Origin: Peribacillus simplex
Lineage (GTDB): Bacteria > Bacillota > Bacilli > Bacillales > DSM-1321
Direction of reading: 5' to 3'
Assembly (NCBI RefSeq): GCF_030123325.1
Contig: NZ_CP126106.1
Coordinates: 2,570,001 to 2,634,000, forward strand
DNA length: 64,000 nt
A program made the position numbers and the translations under genes. Of the stretch, positions 1-9,100 are shown piece after piece. Under the pieces are notes generated by a model that did not search any database, was not told where the DNA came from, and worked only from the letters and a program-made list of their open reading frames with translations. The stretch's first letter is position 1; every line of letters starts with the position of its first letter.

Positions 1-150
1 GTGGAAACGCCTGATTTCGGTCGGGAAATTGTCAGCCATATTGATGATGGGGAGTTTGTTCCACAAATGATCTACCAATTCAATGATGGGGAAATGACAC
101 CTAATCCAGATTTTCCTGCTCATACGGGTATTTCAAAGAACAAAGCGTAA
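1..150 (+). CDS. cbiW: C-terminal end of CbiW-like (2Fe-2S) ferredoxin-domain protein (partial)
   Basis: An open frame runs from base 1 to a TAA at 148-150, giving the last 49 residues of a protein that begins before the window. It contains DFGREIV followed by acidic residues and ends in GISKNKA. This resembles the tail of the small thioredoxin-fold (2Fe-2S) ferredoxins next to cbiH in Bacillus. The gene at this place in the B. megaterium cobalamin operon is cbiW (from memory). The stop lies 14 bases before the cbiH60 start, so they are co-transcribed. The cluster-binding cysteines would lie upstream and are not visible, so the family call rests mainly on context. Confidence 0.55.
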   Translation: METPDFGREIVSHIDDGEFVPQMIYQFNDGEMTPNPDFPAHTGISKNKA

Positions 151-164
151 AAGGAGATGTCTTA

Positions 165-1820
165 ATGAGTACAAACGGTAAATTATTCGTCGTGGGCTTT
201 GGCCCAGGGAATTTTGAACACATTACCAAACGTGCTGTCGAAGCCCTTCAGGAAAGTGACTACATCATTGGTTATAAAACTTATGTTGAGCTCATTCAGG
301 GACTGCTTACAGATCAAACGATTATTAGTACGGGGATGACTGAAGAGGTATCACGTGCACAGGAAGCAGTGAAACAAGCGGAGCTGGGAAAGAAAGTGGC
401 AGTAATTTCCAGTGGGGATGCCGGAGTTTACGGGATGGCTGGGTTGGTTTATGAAGTATTGATTGAAAAAGGCTGGAAAGAAGAAACTGGAGTGGGCATC
501 GAAGTCATTCCGGGCATTTCTGCAATCAACTCTTGTGCATCTTTACTTGGGGCACCAGTCATGCACGATTCATGTACGATCAGCCTCAGTGATCATTTAA
601 CTCCTTGGGAACTGATCGCTAAAAGGGTTGAAGCAGCTGCAATGGCAGACTTTGTCATTGCCCTGTATAATCCGCGCAGCGGCAGGCGGACCAGGCAAAT
701 TGTTGAAACACAGAAAATTCTCCTTCGCTACCGTTCGCCCGATACACCTGTCGGGTTGGTGAAAAGTGCATATCGCGATAGGCAGGATATTGTCATAACC
801 AATTTGAAAGATATGTTGAATCACGATATTGGAATGTTGACCACCGTCATTATTGGTAATTCATCCACCTTTTTATATGATGACAAAATCATCACACCAA
901 GAGGCTATCAGAGGAAATATACTTTGAATTCGGAAAAGCAACCATTGAAGCCGCATCAGCGCCTGCAAAAAGAAGCGGAACCGTGGGCATTAGATCAAGA
1001 AGCGGATTCCGTGCAAGAAGCCTTCACCGAATCCGCTGGAGGAGTCGGATTACTTACAAAAGCACCAGGAAAGAAGCCAGATTCCTTTGAAATGGCAATG
1101 GAAGCACTGTCAAGAGTCAAGGGTCAAACCGTTCAGCAATCCATTGAGCCAATCGTTCAGCAAAAAATGGAGTCGGTATTCGAACTTGCAGTTAGTCCAG
1201 GTGTGGCGAATAAACAATTCACTCCCAAACAAATGATGACTCTTGCGGAAGTTGTCGGGGAAAAGGGCACGATGGAATACACGCCAAATCATAAAATCGT
1301 ATTAAAGATTCCGACAACGAATCCGGAAGTGATTACGGGGAAATTGCAATCAGCAAACTTTCTATTATCGCCGATTGGAGATGTACTGACATTAAAAGCC
1401 TGTGATTTCTGTGATGGTGAAAAAACGGAATCCATTCCTTATGCGGATGAAATACATCGGGTGCTTGGCGGAATGAAAATGCCCAAGGAACTTAATATCG
1501 GTTTTAATGGGTGCGGGATGGCTTGTTATAGTGCTGTGATGGATGATATCGGGATTGTCTTCCGAAAAGGGAAGTTCGACTTATTTCTTGGAGCTAAACC
1601 GGTTGGAAGAACAGCCCATCCAGGTCAGCCGGTTGCGGAAGGCATTGAACCGGAACAGCTTGTTGAACTGATTACGGACATTGTCGCGGAGTATAAGCAA
1701 AATGCCCATCCAAATGAGCGGCTTTTTAAATACTTCAAACGTTCAAAAAAGATACAGAATTTTTCTTATCGGGACATCGCTCCCAAAATAAACATAGAGC
1801 CTGCGCCTTGTGAAGACTAA
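165..1820 (+). CDS. cbiH60: CbiH60: cobalt-precorrin-3 C17-methyltransferase with C-terminal [4Fe-4S] domain
   Basis: This is the ring-contracting methyltransferase of the anaerobic cobalamin pathway. It methylates C17 of cobalt-factor III with SAM and forms the contracted lactone (cobalt-precorrin-4). Residues 1-245 are a CbiH/CobJ tetrapyrrole methylase (GFGPGN near 11, GDAGVYGMAG near 84, IPGISA near 115). After a linker, residues 345-545 look like a nitrite/sulfite-reductase ferredoxin-like half domain plus Fe-S motif, with cysteines at 413, 416, 450 and 454. At 551 residues it is about twice the usual CbiH length and matches B. megaterium CbiH60. The start has a good ribosome-binding site (AAAGGAG). 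Confidence 0.93.
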   Translation: MSTNGKLFVVGFGPGNFEHITKRAVEALQESDYIIGYKTYVELIQGLLTDQTIISTGMTEEVSRAQEAVKQAELGKKVAVISSGDAGVYGMAGLVYEVLIEKGWKEETGVGIEVIPGISAINSCASLLGAPVMHDSCTISLSDHLTPWELIAKRVEAAAMADFVIALYNPRSGRRTRQIVETQKILLRYRSPDTPVGLVKSAYRDRQDIVITNLKDMLNHDIGMLTTVIIGNSSTFLYDDKIITPRGYQRKYTLNSEKQPLKPHQRLQKEAEPWALDQEADSVQEAFTESAGGVGLLTKAPGKKPDSFEMAMEALSRVKGQTVQQSIEPIVQQKMESVFELAVSPGVANKQFTPKQMMTLAEVVGEKGTMEYTPNHKIVLKIPTTNPEVITGKLQSANFLLSPIGDVLTLKACDFCDGEKTESIPYADEIHRVLGGMKMPKELNIGFNGCGMACYSAVMDDIGIVFRKGKFDLFLGAKPVGRTAHPGQPVAEGIEPEQLVELITDIVAEYKQNAHPNERLFKYFKRSKKIQNFSYRDIAPKINIEPAPCED

Positions 1821-1838
1821 TCAAGAGGGGGAAAGTAA

Positions 1839-2747
1839 ATGAAAGCAGTTTTGTTCGTAGGACACGGAAGCCGCTTGGCTTCGGGAAATGAAGAAGTCCT
1901 TCATTTTATTGAAAATATGATTCCGGCATTGGATGAGCGTTTCCTTGTAGAAACGTGCTTCTTGGAATTTGCGGCACCGAATATATCCAAAGGCATTGAT
2001 AATTGTGTAAAACGAGGGGCTACTGAAGTTATCGTCATACCGATCATTTTGTTGCATGCAGGACATTCGAAATTACATATCCCAGCTGAAATAGAGGATG
2101 GGAAAACCAAGTATCCGGAAGTGAAATTCACATATGGCCAAACAATCGGGGTCCACCATGATGTATTGACAATCCTGACAGACCGGCTTGAGGAAGCGGG
2201 ATTCGATACAACCTCTGAACAGGCTGAGACAGCAATATTGCTAATTGGCCGAGGTGGCAGTGATGCTGATGCAAATAGTGATATATATAAAATTTCACGA
2301 TTATTATGGGAAAAATTAAACGTTAAATGGGTCGAAACAGCTTTCATGGGTGTAACGGACCCGCACGTTGACGAAGGTATTGAACGATGCATCCGCTTAG
2401 GGGCAAAAAAAGTAGTGATGCTGCCATATTTCCTCTTCACAGGGGTGTTGATGGAAAGAATGGAGGATATGCTAAAAGGCTTTCAAGAGCTATATCAAGA
2501 TCAAGAATTCATTTTGGCGAAGTATTTTGGATATCATCCAACATTACAGAATATTCTGCAAGAACGAGTAATTGAAGCTAGTGAAGGCAGATCAAGCGGG
2601 GCACGTGATTTGGAAAACTATCGTAAACATGTCGAGGAACATGGACATGCCCACCATCATCACCATCACGACCACGATCACGATCACCATCATGATCACG
2701 ACCACGATCACGATCACGATGGGCAAGTGGTGGGGACGTCCAAATGA
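1839..2747 (+). CDS. cbiX: Sirohydrochlorin cobaltochelatase CbiX (long form, His-rich tail)
   Basis: It inserts Co2+ into sirohydrochlorin, the step that commits to the cobalt-early pathway. The protein has two CbiX repeats, about residues 1-120 (FVGHGSR at 6-12, HAGHSKLHIP near 70) and 125-245, the class II chelatase arrangement seen in long CbiX. Residues about 265-292 are almost entirely His and Asp, probably a metal-binding or cobalt-storage tail as in B. megaterium CbiX. The tail comes from short CAC/CAT-GAC/GAT codon repeats at 2647-2720. The stop overlaps the cbiJ start as ATGA, indicating translational coupling. The start follows GAGGGGGAAAG. Confidence 0.95.
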   Translation: MKAVLFVGHGSRLASGNEEVLHFIENMIPALDERFLVETCFLEFAAPNISKGIDNCVKRGATEVIVIPIILLHAGHSKLHIPAEIEDGKTKYPEVKFTYGQTIGVHHDVLTILTDRLEEAGFDTTSEQAETAILLIGRGGSDADANSDIYKISRLLWEKLNVKWVETAFMGVTDPHVDEGIERCIRLGAKKVVMLPYFLFTGVLMERMEDMLKGFQELYQDQEFILAKYFGYHPTLQNILQERVIEASEGRSSGARDLENYRKHVEEHGHAHHHHHHDHDHDHHHDHDHDHDHDGQVVGTSK

Positions 2748-3514
2748 TTTTGTTTTTGGCGGGTACAAGTGATGCAAGGGAATTAGCGATTGAGATTCAG
2801 CAGGTGGGATTCAAGGTTTTGGCAACTGTTGTAACCGGGTCGGCAGCTAAAAGTTTGCAAGATGCAGGCATATCCACCCGGATTGGCCGATTAACTGCAG
2901 AGGATATGACATCTTTAATCTCTGAAAAAGGTTTTCGGGCTGTAGTTGATGCAAGTCACCCATTTGCCGAAGAAGCATCCAAGAACGCCCTTAACGGAGC
3001 AAAGGCAGCAAATGTCCCTTATATTCGTTATGAGCGTGAAAGTCAACGGTTTCAGAATGATAAGTTGATAGTTGTCCGTGATTATGAGGAAGCTGCCAAG
3101 CTCGCCGCTGCGAAACGGGGAGTCATCATGCTCACGACCGGAAGTAAAACCCTGGCCGTGTTCGCAAAAGAATTGGTAGGGCTAGAGAATACAAGAGTCA
3201 TAGCGAGAATGCTGCCACGCATGGACAATATGGAGAAATGTGCGCAGCTGGGCATTGAACAAAAAAATATCGTTGCGATTCAAGGGCCATTTTCCAAAGA
3301 ATTAAATAAAGCTCTATATGAACAGTATGGGGTCACATTGATGATTACGAAAGAAAGTGGCAAGGTCGGTGCGGTTGATGAGAAATTGGAAGCGGCGTTG
3401 GAATGTGGAATAGAGACGATCATGATATCGCGACCGGATGTTGACTATCAAAATGTTCATTCCAGTTTTGATCATGTCATCGACGAGTTGAATAAACAAC
3501 TAATTGAAAAATAG
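2744..3514 (+). CDS. cbiJ: Cobalt-precorrin-6A reductase CbiJ
   Basis: It reduces a double bond of the corrin macrocycle (cobalt-precorrin-6A to 6B) with a reduced nicotinamide cofactor. The N-terminus ILFLAGTSDARELA, the DASHPFAEEASKNA motif near residue 70 and LTTGSKTL near 130 are typical of the CbiJ/CobK family, and 256 residues is the usual length. It overlaps cbiX by four bases and is followed 12 bases later by cbiC. Confidence 0.94.
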   Translation: MILFLAGTSDARELAIEIQQVGFKVLATVVTGSAAKSLQDAGISTRIGRLTAEDMTSLISEKGFRAVVDASHPFAEEASKNALNGAKAANVPYIRYERESQRFQNDKLIVVRDYEEAAKLAAAKRGVIMLTTGSKTLAVFAKELVGLENTRVIARMLPRMDNMEKCAQLGIEQKNIVAIQGPFSKELNKALYEQYGVTLMITKESGKVGAVDEKLEAALECGIETIMISRPDVDYQNVHSSFDHVIDELNKQLIEK

Positions 3515-3526
3515 GAGGAATACAAG

Positions 3527-4174
3527 ATGGACTTTAAAACGGATTTTAAACCACTAACGGTAGACCCAGACAAAATATATGATTATAGCTTCTCAATCAT
3601 AGCTGAAGAAATGGGCAATCATGATTTTTCTGAAGATGAATGGAAAATCGTCCGCCGGGTCATTCATGCTTCAGCGGATTTTGAATTGGGAAGAAGTGTC
3701 ATCATCCACCCAAATGCCATTCAAGCTGGTGTGGAAGCCATTCGCAAAGGTAGACATGTCATTGCGGATGTGCAAATGATCGAGAGCGGTACAGGCAAAA
3801 AAAGATTTCAAAAACACGGCGGGGACGTTCATTGCTATATTTCAGATCCGGATGTAATGGTCGAAGCAAAACGTTTGAATACGACAAGGGCGATCATTTC
3901 GATGCAAAAAGCCGTTAAGGAAAATGAAGGGGGCATTTATGCCATTGGCAATGCACCTACAGCTTTACTTGAGCTCATTCGCCTTATTAAAGAAGGGATT
4001 GCAAAACCGGACTTAATCATTGGAATGCCTGTTGGGTTTGTTTCTGCAGCAGAATCTAAAGAGGAACTCGCTAAGATCACGGAGGTTCCATTCATTACGA
4101 ATATTGGCCGAAAAGGCGGAAGTACTGTCACTGTTGCAGCATTGAACGCAATTTCCCTTTTAGCTGATAGTTAA
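3527..4174 (+). CDS. cbiC: Cobalt-precorrin-8 methylmutase CbiC
   Basis: It moves the methyl group from C11 to C12 of cobalt-precorrin-8 to give cobyrinate. The hallmark RVIHASADFE carries the catalytic His at residue 47, and GNAPTALLEL and the C-terminal GRKGGST motif also fit CbiC/CobH. Length (215 residues) is normal. The start is preceded by a strong AGGAGG site. It lies between cbiJ and cbiD in the usual B. megaterium order. Confidence 0.95.
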   Translation: MDFKTDFKPLTVDPDKIYDYSFSIIAEEMGNHDFSEDEWKIVRRVIHASADFELGRSVIIHPNAIQAGVEAIRKGRHVIADVQMIESGTGKKRFQKHGGDVHCYISDPDVMVEAKRLNTTRAIISMQKAVKENEGGIYAIGNAPTALLELIRLIKEGIAKPDLIIGMPVGFVSAAESKEELAKITEVPFITNIGRKGGSTVTVAALNAISLLADS

Positions 4175-4179
4175 AAATC

Positions 4180-5313
4180 ATGGAAAAGAAAGTAAAAAAA
4201 GACCCCTCGCAAATGCGTCATGGGTATACGACAGGGGCATGTTCGACTGCCGTGACTAAAGCGGCATTGACTGCATTGATCACGGGGGATGCACTTGAGG
4301 AAGCGACGATTTCCTTGCCCATCGGGCGAGATGCCACTTTCACTATTGAGAAATATGATATATCGGAAAATGCTGTTAGTGCCGAAACGATCAAAGATGC
4401 CGGAGATGATCCCGATGCCACCCATCTGGCACATATTATCGCAACTGTCAGCTGGTCTGATGCACCTGGGATTATCCTGGATGGAGGGATAGGTGTGGGT
4501 CGTGTGACCAAACCCGGGCTTCCTGTCCCTGTAGGAGAAGCGGCCATTAATCCTGTACCGCGAAAAATGATTTTAACCACTGTGAAACAAACATTGGAAG
4601 AATTTAAGATCAATAGAGGAGTGAAAGTCGTCATCTCCGTGCCTGCAGGTGAAGAAATAGCGAAAAAAACATTAAATGGCCGCTTGGGGATTGTGGGGGG
4701 CATTTCCATTTTAGGAACAAGGGGCACCGTCGTCCCTTTTTCCAGTTCAGCCTATATGGCAAGCATCGTCCAGGCTATCAGTGTCGCCAAAGCGAGTGGG
4801 TGCGAGCATCTTGTCTTAACCACTGGCGGGCGCAGTGAAAAGTATGCGATGGGCCTTCTCCAGGATTTACCTGAGGAAGCCTTTATTGAAATGGGTGACT
4901 TTGTGGGCTTCTCACTTAAGCAATGTAAGAGGCAGGGAATTAAAAAGGTATCATTGGTCGGTATGATGGGTAAATTTTCCAAAGTGGCCCAAGGTGTGAT
5001 GATGGTGCATTCAAAAAGTGCCCCGGTCGACTTCGGTTTTCTATCGGAAATAGCCAAGGGCGTCGGAGCTGATGATGATCTTGTTCTTGAAATCAAGAAT
5101 GCAAACACAGCGTCACAAGTCGGGGACATGATGTCAGCGATAAATAATTTTGATTTTTTTAATAAACTATGTGAATCCTGCTGTAACTCTGCCATTAAGC
5201 AAGTGAAGGGCGGAATTGAAATGGAAACGGCGATTTATTCGTTGAAAGGACAATTACTGGGAAGGGCTGTTGGAATTGAGTCAATCGATGAAGTTAATCG
5301 GGATAGGGGATAA
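4180..5313 (+). CDS. cbiD: Cobalt-precorrin-5B C1-methyltransferase CbiD
   Basis: It methylates C1 of the corrin ring with SAM in the anaerobic pathway. The N-terminus MRHGYTTGACSTA is diagnostic for CbiD, followed by GIGVGRVTKPGLPVPVGEAAINPVPR and a C-terminal CCNSAI segment. 377 residues is typical. There is no clear ribosome-binding site, and the start lies five bases after the cbiC stop, so translation is probably coupled. The 3' end overlaps the start of cbiET. Confidence 0.95.
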   Translation: MEKKVKKDPSQMRHGYTTGACSTAVTKAALTALITGDALEEATISLPIGRDATFTIEKYDISENAVSAETIKDAGDDPDATHLAHIIATVSWSDAPGIILDGGIGVGRVTKPGLPVPVGEAAINPVPRKMILTTVKQTLEEFKINRGVKVVISVPAGEEIAKKTLNGRLGIVGGISILGTRGTVVPFSSSAYMASIVQAISVAKASGCEHLVLTTGGRSEKYAMGLLQDLPEEAFIEMGDFVGFSLKQCKRQGIKKVSLVGMMGKFSKVAQGVMMVHSKSAPVDFGFLSEIAKGVGADDDLVLEIKNANTASQVGDMMSAINNFDFFNKLCESCCNSAIKQVKGGIEMETAIYSLKGQLLGRAVGIESIDEVNRDRG

Positions 5314-6490
5314 CGGTCAGGAAAGCTTACTGCCCCAATATGCCCAATGGATAGAAGAAAGTGAAGTGCTGGTCGGAGGTGAACGGGTCTTATCGTTTTT
5401 TCCGAACTACTCTGGCAAGAAGATTGTCATAAAGGGCGGTTTGAACAAGGTGGTGGAACAACTGCAGGATGAAACTCGTCCAACAGTTGTCTTAGCTTCC
5501 GGTGACCCATTGTTTTATGGAATGGGAGGCTATCTTTCCAGCAAAATCAACATAGAGGTTTACCCATATTTCAGTTCAATTCAGCTTGCCTTTGCAAAAA
5601 TGGGTGAAAGCTGGCAAGATGCCTTCCTAGTTAGTGTTCATGGACGCAGTATGAAAGGTCTGGCCCAAAGGATAGATGGGAAAGCGAAAGTAGCTTTGCT
5701 TACTGACATCGAAAATAGTCCAAATCAACTTGCTAAATATCTCATTTCATTCGGAATGACTGAATACCGGGCATTTGTGGCTGAAAATCTTCAAGGAGAA
5801 ACCGAAGACTCTGGCTGGTATGAACTTGAAGAAATGATGGAGCGGGAATTCTCCCCGTTGAATGTCGTCATTTTGAAAAGAAAATCAGAAGGTCCAAGCT
5901 GGTCCTTGGGGATAGAAGATGAAGAGTTTTCGCAGCGTAAGCCCGACAAAGGACTCATAACCAAAAAGGAAATTCGGGTATTAAGCCTGCATGCGCTGAA
6001 TCTCAGGAAAAACAGCATCGTTTGGGATGTTGGGACGTGTACGGGCTCAATGGCAATTGAAGCGGCCAAGCTTGCATCCGAAGGCCAAATTTTCGCAATT
6101 GAAAAAAATGAGCCTGATTTAGAAAACTGTTATCAAAACCAGCGTAAATTCCGTACAGATATAACGGCAATTCATGGTAAAGCTCCGCAGGGGCTGGAAA
6201 CTTTTCCGGATCCTGATGCGATTTTCATTGGCGGGACTGGCGGCGAAATGGCAGATCTCATCAATACATGCTGCAAACGGCTTAAAGAAGGCGGCAGGAT
6301 CGTTCTGAATGCAGCGACGATTGAGAATCTTTACAGGGCTAATGAAGCATTTGCTGAAGCTGGTTTTCACACTTCCATCATGCACGCCCAAATCTCCAGA
6401 AGTAAGCCAATATTGGGAATGAACAGATTTGTTCCGCTTAATCCGGTTTATATCATTACTGCACAACGAAAGGAAGACATGAATGAGTAA
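5288..6490 (+). CDS. cbiET: CbiET: bifunctional cobalt-precorrin-7 C5-methyltransferase / cobalt-precorrin-6B C15-methyltransferase (decarboxylating)
   Basis: This fused enzyme methylates C5 and C15 and decarboxylates the C12 acetate, equivalent to CobL of the aerobic pathway. Residues 1-200 form the CbiE methylase (starts MKLIGIGDNG; ASGDPLFYGMGGY near 75). Residues 215-400 form the CbiT Rossmann methyltransferase, with DVGTCTGSMAIEAA as the SAM-binding loop. I chose the ATG at 5288 because family members begin with this glycine-rich strand; an in-frame TTG at 5270 would add six residues. It overlaps cbiD by 26 bases and cbiL by 8. Confidence 0.93.
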   Translation: MKLIGIGDNGQESLLPQYAQWIEESEVLVGGERVLSFFPNYSGKKIVIKGGLNKVVEQLQDETRPTVVLASGDPLFYGMGGYLSSKINIEVYPYFSSIQLAFAKMGESWQDAFLVSVHGRSMKGLAQRIDGKAKVALLTDIENSPNQLAKYLISFGMTEYRAFVAENLQGETEDSGWYELEEMMEREFSPLNVVILKRKSEGPSWSLGIEDEEFSQRKPDKGLITKKEIRVLSLHALNLRKNSIVWDVGTCTGSMAIEAAKLASEGQIFAIEKNEPDLENCYQNQRKFRTDITAIHGKAPQGLETFPDPDAIFIGGTGGEMADLINTCCKRLKEGGRIVLNAATIENLYRANEAFAEAGFHTSIMHAQISRSKPILGMNRFVPLNPVYIITAQRKEDMNE

Positions 6491-7190
6491 TCTTGGTACA
6501 TTATATGGCCTTGGCGTGGGCCCGGGCGATCCAGAACTTATTACAGTAAAGGCATTTCGCGTGATCCAGGAATCTCCGGTCATTGCGTATCCAAAAAAAA
6601 GAAAAGGGAGTAAAAGCTACGCCCATCGCATTGTTGAAGTTTACATTCGTCCTGAAGAGAAGGATATGCTGGGACTGGTATTTCCGATGACGAAAGATCA
6701 AGCGATTTTGGATCGGGAATGGAACGGAACGGTTGAAAAAGTTTGGCAAAAATTAAATGAAGGTAAAGATGTTGCTTTCGTTACGGAAGGCGATCCGCTT
6801 TTATATAGTACGTTCATACATATGATGAAATTGATGCAGGAGCTGCATCCCGAAGTCGAAATCAAGACAGTCCCGGGCATTTCTTCTTTTAATGGGTCAG
6901 CGTCAAGGCTGGGCATCGCTTTGGCTGATGGTGATGATCATGTTGCGATAGTTCCTGCAAGGGATGACTATGAAGCGATGAAGAAGGCGATCGAAGATCA
7001 TGATGCCGTGGTGTTCATCAAAGTGGCAAAGGTCATCGATTTAATGATCACCGTTTTAAAAGATTTGGACTTGCTTGAAAAGGCCTCGGTCGTAACCAAA
7101 GTCACTTCCGATGAAGAAGTGATTTGGAAAGTGAGTGAATTGGAAGGACTTGAACTGGAATACTTAACATTGATGGTGGTGAGAAAATGA
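6483..7190 (+). CDS. cbiL: Cobalt-factor II C20-methyltransferase CbiL
   Basis: It adds the C20 methyl group to cobalt-factor II (cobalt-precorrin-2) with SAM. The N-terminal GVGPGDPELITVKA motif, the EGDPLLYSTF loop near residue 100 and PGISSFNGSASRLG near 128 match CbiL/CobI rather than the other methylases here. Length is 235 residues. It starts inside the last codons of cbiET and ends in an ATGA overlap with cbiF, so the block is tightly coupled. Confidence 0.94.
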   Translation: MSNLGTLYGLGVGPGDPELITVKAFRVIQESPVIAYPKKRKGSKSYAHRIVEVYIRPEEKDMLGLVFPMTKDQAILDREWNGTVEKVWQKLNEGKDVAFVTEGDPLLYSTFIHMMKLMQELHPEVEIKTVPGISSFNGSASRLGIALADGDDHVAIVPARDDYEAMKKAIEDHDAVVFIKVAKVIDLMITVLKDLDLLEKASVVTKVTSDEEVIWKVSELEGLELEYLTLMVVRK

Positions 7191-7963
7191 AGATATATAT
7201 TGTAGGTGCTGGCCCAGGTGACCCGGATTTGATTACTGTAAAAGGATTGAACATTCTCCAAACGGCTGATGTGATTTTATATACGGATTCATTAGTTAAT
7301 GAAGAATTGATTGCTAAGGCAAAACCCGATGCCGAGGTGCTAAAAACGGCTGGTATGCATTTGGAGGAAATTGTTGGCATCATGGTTGAGCGTGTTAAAG
7401 AAGGAAAGATGGTTGCTAGAATCCATACAGGGGATCCTGCCATGTACGGTGCAATCATGGAACAAATTGTCCTTTTGAAGAAAGAGGGTATTGGTTATGA
7501 AGTGATCCCTGGGGTAAGTTCGGTATTCGCCTCGGCAGCGGCAATAGGTGCAGAGTTGACTATTCCTGATTTAACTCAGACACTCATATTGACGAGGGCT
7601 GAAGGGCGTACGCCTGTTCCGGAATTTGAGAAGTTACGTGATTTGGCAAGCCACCACTGTACGATTGCCCTTTTCTTGAGTGCGACCTTGACTAAAAAAA
7701 TCGTTAAAGAACTCCAGGAAGCCGGTTGGAAGGATGATACTCCGATAGCAGTCATTCAACGGGCAACATGGCCGGACCAAAAAATCGTCCGTACCACGTT
7801 AGTGAACTTAGATGATGATATGCGTAGAAATGGTATCCGCAAGCATGCGATGATTTTGGCTGGATGGGCGTTGGACCCTACCATCCATGATAAGGATGAA
7901 TACCGTTCCAAATTATATGATGCGAGTTTTACCCACGGTTTCAGAAAAGGTGTTAAGCCATGA
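7187..7963 (+). CDS. cbiF: Cobalt-precorrin-4 C11-methyltransferase CbiF
   Basis: It methylates C11 of cobalt-precorrin-4. The sequence shows GAGPGDPDLITVKG at the N-terminus, the HTGDPAMYGAI loop near residue 83 and IPGVSSVFASAAAIGAELT near 107, the classic CbiF/CobM signature. B. megaterium CbiF was, from memory, an early structural model for this family. 258 residues is normal. It overlaps both neighbours by four bases. Confidence 0.95.
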   Translation: MKIYIVGAGPGDPDLITVKGLNILQTADVILYTDSLVNEELIAKAKPDAEVLKTAGMHLEEIVGIMVERVKEGKMVARIHTGDPAMYGAIMEQIVLLKKEGIGYEVIPGVSSVFASAAAIGAELTIPDLTQTLILTRAEGRTPVPEFEKLRDLASHHCTIALFLSATLTKKIVKELQEAGWKDDTPIAVIQRATWPDQKIVRTTLVNLDDDMRRNGIRKHAMILAGWALDPTIHDKDEYRSKLYDASFTHGFRKGVKP

Positions 7964-9084
7964 TCATTGAATTGAAAGAAGCGGAACTTGCTCCCATTAA
8001 ACGGTCTCATACTTATGCGATCGTGGCGATTACAAAGCATGGTGTCGAGCTGGCACGAAAATTACATACCGTTTTTTCGAATTCCGATCTATATTACATG
8101 AGCAAGTTTGAAAAAGGGGACGAAGAGCATAAACAGATCCAGCTTTTTTCTGGCAGTGTCCGTATGCTATTACCCGCTTTATTCAAGGAATATAAAGGAA
8201 TCATATTAATTATTTCACTCGGTGCGGTAGTCAGGATGATTGCACCAATTTTGAAGGATAAGAAAACGGATCCGGGTGTCGTTGTCATTGATGATAAAGG
8301 GGAAAATGTCATCAGTGTACTGTCAGGGCATCTGGGAGGAGCAAATGAACTGACTAAGGAAGTTGCTGCAGCCCTTGACGCAAGAGCCATAATCACCACG
8401 GCATCGGATGTTCAAAAAACGATTCCTGTCGACTTATTCGGACAGCGCTTCGGCTGGATTTGGGATTCTGCAGAAAAATTGACGCCAGTGAGTGCGTCTG
8501 TTGTAAATGAAGAGCATGTTGCCGTTGTACAGGAATCAGGTGAACGGAATTGGTGGACTTATGAAACGGCATTACCCGAACGCATAATCGTATACCCATC
8601 CATTGAAGAAGCGCTTCAAGCAAAGCCGCAAGCAGCGCTGGTCGTAACTCACCGTATTCTTAGCCAGTCGGAAAAGAGGATCCTTGAAAATGGGATCGTA
8701 TATCGGCCAAAAGTCATTTCTCTAGGTATCGGGTGCAATAGGGGAACAGCTGCAGCTGAAATTGAACAGGTGATTGCAGAAACACTAGCGGAATTATCGT
8801 TTTCCTTAAAAAGCGTTAAAGCGATCTGTACAATTTCCTTAAAGAAAGACGAAATCGGCTTGATTGAAGTGGTTGAAAAATACGGTTGGGAATTCGTGCA
8901 TTATGAACCGGAAGAGCTTAATCAAGCCAAAATCGAAGCGCCATCGGAAACAGTATTTAAATACACGGGTGCATATGGTGTGAGTGAACCGGCTGTGAGG
9001 ATTTATACTAAAGCTGAACAATTGGAGCTGGTTAAGAAAAAATCGGGTAACGTAACCATTTCAGTTGGGATCATACCTTTTTAA
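7960..9084 (+). CDS. cbiG: Cobalt-precorrin-5A hydrolase CbiG
   Basis: It opens the lactone of cobalt-precorrin-5A and releases the C20 fragment as acetaldehyde. The central region carries SLGAVVRMIAPILKDK and SVLSGHLGGANELT (about residues 85-140), and the C-terminal domain begins with GIGCNRGT near 250; both are conserved CbiG blocks. Length (374 residues) covers both domains. It overlaps cbiF by four bases and is followed by cbiA after a 16-base gap with its own strong ribosome-binding site. Confidence 0.94.
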   Translation: MIIELKEAELAPIKRSHTYAIVAITKHGVELARKLHTVFSNSDLYYMSKFEKGDEEHKQIQLFSGSVRMLLPALFKEYKGIILIISLGAVVRMIAPILKDKKTDPGVVVIDDKGENVISVLSGHLGGANELTKEVAAALDARAIITTASDVQKTIPVDLFGQRFGWIWDSAEKLTPVSASVVNEEHVAVVQESGERNWWTYETALPERIIVYPSIEEALQAKPQAALVVTHRILSQSEKRILENGIVYRPKVISLGIGCNRGTAAAEIEQVIAETLAELSFSLKSVKAICTISLKKDEIGLIEVVEKYGWEFVHYEPEELNQAKIEAPSETVFKYTGAYGVSEPAVRIYTKAEQLELVKKKSGNVTISVGIIPF

Positions 9085-9100
9085 GGAGGGAGAAGCAAAT

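Noticed and set aside
1901..2440. 179-codon minus-strand ORF opposite cbiX
   Set aside because: Low-complexity mirror of a well-supported gene, with no ribosome-binding site or recognisable domain.
2572..2777. ORFs on both strands rich in Ile/Thr/Met/Val across the CbiX tail
   Set aside because: They are other-frame readings of the His/Asp codon repeat; the CbiX frame is continuous and ends in the cbiJ overlap.
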